8,318 nucleotides of DNA, taken from Gemmatimonadota bacterium (GTDB taxonomy: Bacteria; Gemmatimonadota; Gemmatimonadetes; Longimicrobiales; RSA9). Location: NCBI GenBank assembly GCA_019689775.1, contig JADGGV010000152.1, positions 1 to 8,318 of the forward strand. The letters are read 5' to 3'. Position numbers and translations under genes: made by a program. Below the pieces are notes generated by a model, which saw only the letters and a program-made list of their open reading frames with translations, had not been told where the DNA came from and searched no databases. Shown piece after piece: positions 5,599-8,318 of the stretch; the first letter of the stretch is position 1, and each line of letters begins with the position of its first letter.

Positions 5599-5619
5599 GC
5601 CGCCCGCATGGCGGGTGGT
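5599..5619 (+). other. Hairpin in the acyl-CoA synthetase leader
   Basis: GCCGCCCGC (5599-5607) can pair with GCGGGTGGT (5611-5619) over nine positions, two of them G-U in RNA, with a 3-nt ATG loop. No T run follows. It lies between the predicted promoter and the ribosome binding site, so it may shape the 5' end of the mRNA or act as the aroB 3' end. Confidence 0.4.
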
Positions 5620-5650
5620 GCGGCGGGGCGTTCCCCCCGATGGAGGCTCG

Positions 5651-7252
5651 ATGGCGCTCGAAGAGCGCGTGCGTGGTCGATCGGTCGCCGCGGCCCTGGA
5701 GGCGCGCGCCAAAGAGGACCCGGAGCGCGTTTTCCTGATCTTCGGCGACCGTAGGTTCACCTACGGACAGGTCGAAGCGCGCGCCGCGGCTCTCGCCGCG
5801 GCCCTGCACGAGCTGGGCATCGAACGGGGAGACCGCATCGCGCTGGACCTGCCGAACTGGCCCGAGTTCGTCATCTCGATGTTCGCGGCGGCGAAGCTCG
5901 GCGCCGTCATCGTCCCGCTGAATCCCCACTTCACCGTCCCCGAGCTCCAGTACATGCTGCGGCACTCCGAGGCCGCGGTCGTGATCAGCGCGGAGAATTT
6001 CGCGGGGACGGACTACCTCCAGCTTTTCGAGGGCTTCCTGACCTCGCTGCCGGACTTGCAGTACCTGGTCACGGTGGGCGAGGAGGACCTGTGGTACGAC
6101 GACCGGATCTACCAGTTCGAGGACCTGCTCTCGAGCGGCGAGGGACGGGCGTTCCCGCAGGCGGAGATCGACCCGGACGAGGACCTGTTCGCGATCCTCT
6201 ACACGTCCGGGACGATGGGGAAGCCGAAGGGCGTTGCGCTGACGCACACGAACCTGCTGTGGACGGCGGCGCGGACGGTGGAGTCGATCGCGCTGGCGCC
6301 GGACGACGTCGTCTTCGGCGTCACGACGGTGTTCCACGTCTTCGGGCTGGGGCCGGGGATCCTCGGCACGATGGCGGCGGGCGCCTCGCTGGTGCTCCAG
6401 GAGCGCTTCCAGCCGGCGGAGGCGCTCGCGCTCATCGAGAAGCACCGCGTCACCGTGCACTACGGCGTGCCGACCGTCTTCATTACCGAGCTGCGGGAGC
6501 CCTTGCGGTCGAAGTACGACCTCTCCTCGCTGCGCACGGGGATCGTGGCCGGCGCGCCGATCAGCGACGACCTGGTGCGGAGGATCCGCGAGGAGCTGTG
6601 CCCGAACCTCCAGGTGGCGTACTCGCTGACGGAGACGTCGTCGACGGCGGCGATGACGTGCGCCACGGACCCGGTCGACAAGCAGCTCTTCACGGTGGGT
6701 CGGCCGCTGGAGGGGATGGAGATCCGGGTCCTCGACCTGGACGGGACGGTCCTGCCGGTGGAGAGCCTCGGCGAGCTGACGGTGCGGGGCCCCGGCGTGA
6801 TGAAGGGGTATTACCGGCAGCCGGGTGAGACGGCGCAGGTCTTCGACCAGGACGGCTTCTTCCTCACGGGCGATCTCGGCATCGTCGACGAGGAGGGGTT
6901 CGTCCACATCGTCGGGCGGCGCAAGGAGCTGATCATCCGCGGCGGCTTCAATGTCTACCCGCGGGAGGTGGAGGACCGGATCCACGCGCACCCCGCCGTG
7001 CTGGACGTGGCCGTGGTCGGCCTGCCGCACGAGGTGCTCGGCGAGCTGGTCTGCGCCTGCGTCGTTCCGGTGGAGGGCGCGATCATCACCGGTGAGGAGA
7101 TCAAGGAGTGGTGCCGCGGCGCCCTCGCCGAGTACAAGCTCCCGGACCTGGTCCGGTTCTTCGACGTCTTCCCACTGACCGGCAGCGGGAAGGTCCGCCG
7201 GGTCGAGCTCGCCCGCATGGTCAGCGCGGACGAGTCGAGCCGGCGGCCGTGA
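5651..7252 (+). CDS. AMP-dependent acyl-CoA synthetase (long-chain fatty-acid--CoA ligase-like)
   Basis: A member of the ANL adenylating superfamily: it activates a carboxylic acid with ATP to an acyl-AMP and transfers it to CoA. The 533-aa product has the full set of motifs: P-loop-like YTSGTMGKPKG (184-194), the A5 motif AYSLTET (323-329, with Ser where Gly is usual), TGDLG (406-410), GRRKELIIRGGFNVYPREVE (422-441) and catalytic K514 in PLTGSGKVRR. The overall pattern is that of fatty-acyl-CoA ligases rather than acetyl-CoA synthetase, but chain length cannot be read from sequence. The ATG at 5651 is preferred: GGAGG (5642-5646) lies 4 nt before it and the family core starts soon after. An in-frame TTG at 5594 would add 19 residues without homology and lies close to the promoter. 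The gene appears to be transcribed from its own promoter and is not coupled to aroB. Confidence 0.93.
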   Translation: MALEERVRGRSVAAALEARAKEDPERVFLIFGDRRFTYGQVEARAAALAAALHELGIERGDRIALDLPNWPEFVISMFAAAKLGAVIVPLNPHFTVPELQYMLRHSEAAVVISAENFAGTDYLQLFEGFLTSLPDLQYLVTVGEEDLWYDDRIYQFEDLLSSGEGRAFPQAEIDPDEDLFAILYTSGTMGKPKGVALTHTNLLWTAARTVESIALAPDDVVFGVTTVFHVFGLGPGILGTMAAGASLVLQERFQPAEALALIEKHRVTVHYGVPTVFITELREPLRSKYDLSSLRTGIVAGAPISDDLVRRIREELCPNLQVAYSLTETSSTAAMTCATDPVDKQLFTVGRPLEGMEIRVLDLDGTVLPVESLGELTVRGPGVMKGYYRQPGETAQVFDQDGFFLTGDLGIVDEEGFVHIVGRRKELIIRGGFNVYPREVEDRIHAHPAVLDVAVVGLPHEVLGELVCACVVPVEGAIITGEEIKEWCRGALAEYKLPDLVRFFDVFPLTGSGKVRRVELARMVSADESSRRP

Positions 7253-7294
7253 GCGGCGCGCGACTCGGCGCGATCGCGGCACGGGACGCGGTTC

Positions 7295-7370
7295 GCGCCG
7301 CCGGCCGAGCGGCGGCGCAAGAGGCGCGCTGCGCGCCGCTGACCGAAAGCTGGCGGCGCTCCGCGCCGCC
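7295..7370. repeat. Cluster of alternating complementary GC-rich arms
   Basis: Five arms alternate in orientation: GCGCCGCC (7295-7302), GGCGGCGC (7311-7318), GCGCCGCT (7333-7340), GGCGGCGC (7352-7359) and GCGCCGCC (7363-7370). Neighbours can pair as 8-bp stems (first with second, fourth with fifth), or the third can pair with the fourth instead (7 bp). A further small stem, GGCGCG (7323-7328) with CGCGCC (7332-7337), overlaps the third arm. No T run follows any stem. It begins 43 nt after the acyl-CoA synthetase stop and could serve as a transcript 3' end. Confidence 0.6.
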
Positions 7371-7496
7371 CCAGGCCGCGCGGGGCGCGGCAGGAACGGC
7401 GGGGCTCCTTCGACCAATCCCGCGACCGAGCCAACGGCCCGGCCGCGCCGAGGGGAAGGGGTCCTGCCCCGAACGTCACGACCACAGCAAGAGGAC

Positions 7497-8318
7497 ATGT
7501 CCGCACAGTTCGCCCGTGCGCCCATGGCGCGCACGACCTCGCCGGGGTACAGCGGTCCGCTGGCCCCCCACGCCGCCCTCCTCATCGACTTCGACAACGT
7601 GACGATGGGGATCCGCAGCGACCTCACCAAAGAGCTGAAGAACCTCCTCAACAGTGCGATCATCAAGGGCAAGGTAGCCGTCCAGCGGGCCTACGCGGAT
7701 TGGCGCCGGTACCCCCAATACATCGTTCCGCTGAGCGAGAACTCCGTCGACCTGATCTTCGCGCCGGCGTACGGCAGCTCGAAGAAGAACGCCACCGACA
7801 TCCGGCTGGCGATCGACGCGCTGGAGCTGGTCTTCACCCGCCCGGAGATCGGCACGTTCATCCTGCTCTCCGGCGACTCGGACTTCAGCAGCCTCGTCCT
7901 GAAGCTGAAGGAGTACGGCAAGTACGTGATCGGCGTCGGGATCCGCGAGTCGACGTCGGACCTGCTCGTGCAGAACTGCGACGAGTACTACTCGTACTCC
8001 GCGCTGACGGGGCTGACGCGGGCCGGCGACGAGACGCCGACCGTGCGCCATGACCCGTGGGAACTCGTCGAGGTCGCCGTCCGGCAGATGGTCGAGGAGG
8101 GCGACGTCATGCGCTCCGACCGGCTGAAGCAGGTGATGCTCGAGCTGGACCCGAGCTTCGACGAGTCGGCGTTGGGCTTCGGCAAGTTCAACAAATTCGT
8201 GCAGGAGGCGGCCGAGCGTGGCCTGCTCTCGCTGCGGAAGATGGAGAACGGGCAGTACGAGGTCGGGCTCCCGGAGGGCGCCGAGGCCCCGGCCGAGGCG
8301 CGGGAGGCGCGGCGGGAG
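7497..8318 (+). CDS. NYN domain protein with C-terminal OST-HTH/LOTUS domain (3' end outside window)
   Basis: The frame is open for 274 codons to the window edge with no stop, so the C terminus is missing. Residues 25-160 form a NYN (LabA/DUF88-like, PIN-fold) domain, a family of putative metal-dependent ribonucleases. The acidic residues are in place: D31 and D33 in LLIDFDN, D101 in NATDIRLAID, and D127 and D129 in LLSGDSDF. After a linker, residues 186-256, starting at DPWELVEVAVRQM and ending near QYEV, resemble an OST-HTH/LOTUS winged-helix domain, often paired with NYN and thought to bind RNA. The tail (260-274) is Glu/Ala/Arg-rich. ATG 7497 is the likely start, although GAGG (7491-7494) is only 2 nt away; ATG 7524 is an alternative that keeps both domains. 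The RNA target is unknown and there is no clear link to the preceding gene. Confidence 0.85.
   Translation, partial: MSAQFARAPMARTTSPGYSGPLAPHAALLIDFDNVTMGIRSDLTKELKNLLNSAIIKGKVAVQRAYADWRRYPQYIVPLSENSVDLIFAPAYGSSKKNATDIRLAIDALELVFTRPEIGTFILLSGDSDFSSLVLKLKEYGKYVIGVGIRESTSDLLVQNCDEYYSYSALTGLTRAGDETPTVRHDPWELVEVAVRQMVEEGDVMRSDRLKQVMLELDPSFDESALGFGKFNKFVQEAAERGLLSLRKMENGQYEVGLPEGAEAPAEAREARRE

Noticed and set aside
5594..5650. Alternative TTG start for the acyl-CoA synthetase
   Set aside because: It adds 19 residues without family similarity, lies within a few bases of the predicted transcription start, and the ATG at 5651 has a GGAGG.
5402..7672. 756-codon minus-strand open frame opposite the acyl-CoA synthetase and aroB 3' end
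   Set aside because: Its product is an Arg/Asp/Val-rich shadow of the coding strand, as expected from third-position GC bias, and it contains no recognisable domain.

Overview
This is a GC-rich window (by eye around 70% G+C) with tightly packed genes and strong GC at third codon positions. It looks like a bacterium from a high-GC environmental lineage. Deltaproteobacteria/Myxococcota-like or Methylomirabilota/Rokubacteria-like groups would fit, but no taxonomic marker gene is present and this is a guess. No rRNA, tRNA, CRISPR array or intact transposable element was seen.

Layout. Positions 1-309 hold no gene: a degenerate 10-bp tandem repeat (1-60), an AT-rich patch with a 9-bp direct repeat, and a terminator-like hairpin. 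Positions 310-4010 are a four-gene minus-strand operon, transcribed from right to left: ATP-grasp ligase A (2955-4010), ATP-grasp ligase B (1975-2958), a GNAT acetyltransferase (1460-1978) and a KamA-type lysine 2,3-aminomutase (310-1443). The first two junctions are ATGA overlaps and the last is a 16-nt gap. Upstream (4011-4172) is a structured leader with an intrinsic-terminator-like hairpin followed by a short T run, a second hairpin, a perfect TTGACA hexamer and a possible 9-codon leader ORF whose stop overlaps the first ligase start. Positions 4173-4400 show nothing convincing. On the plus strand follow aroB (4401-5519), a promoter region with inverted repeats, an acyl-CoA synthetase (5651-7252), a cluster of alternating GC-rich complementary arms (7295-7370), and the 5' part of a NYN-OST-HTH putative ribonuclease (7497 to the window edge).

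The minus-strand operon is the most interesting part. KamA keeps both aspartates that hold the epsilon-amino group of lysine, so beta-lysine is a plausible product. It is co-transcribed with an acetyltransferase and two divergent Ddl-like ligases. Neither ligase has the canonical D-Ala-D-Ala ligase triad, and both replace the omega-loop Tyr with Trp. I infer a small pathway that makes an acylated or peptide-linked beta-amino acid, such as a compatible solute, a dipeptide or a tailoring group, rather than cell-wall D-Ala-D-Ala. This is a hypothesis. The plus-strand genes look like ordinary metabolism (shikimate pathway, acyl activation) plus an RNA-related protein, with no evident functional link to the operon.
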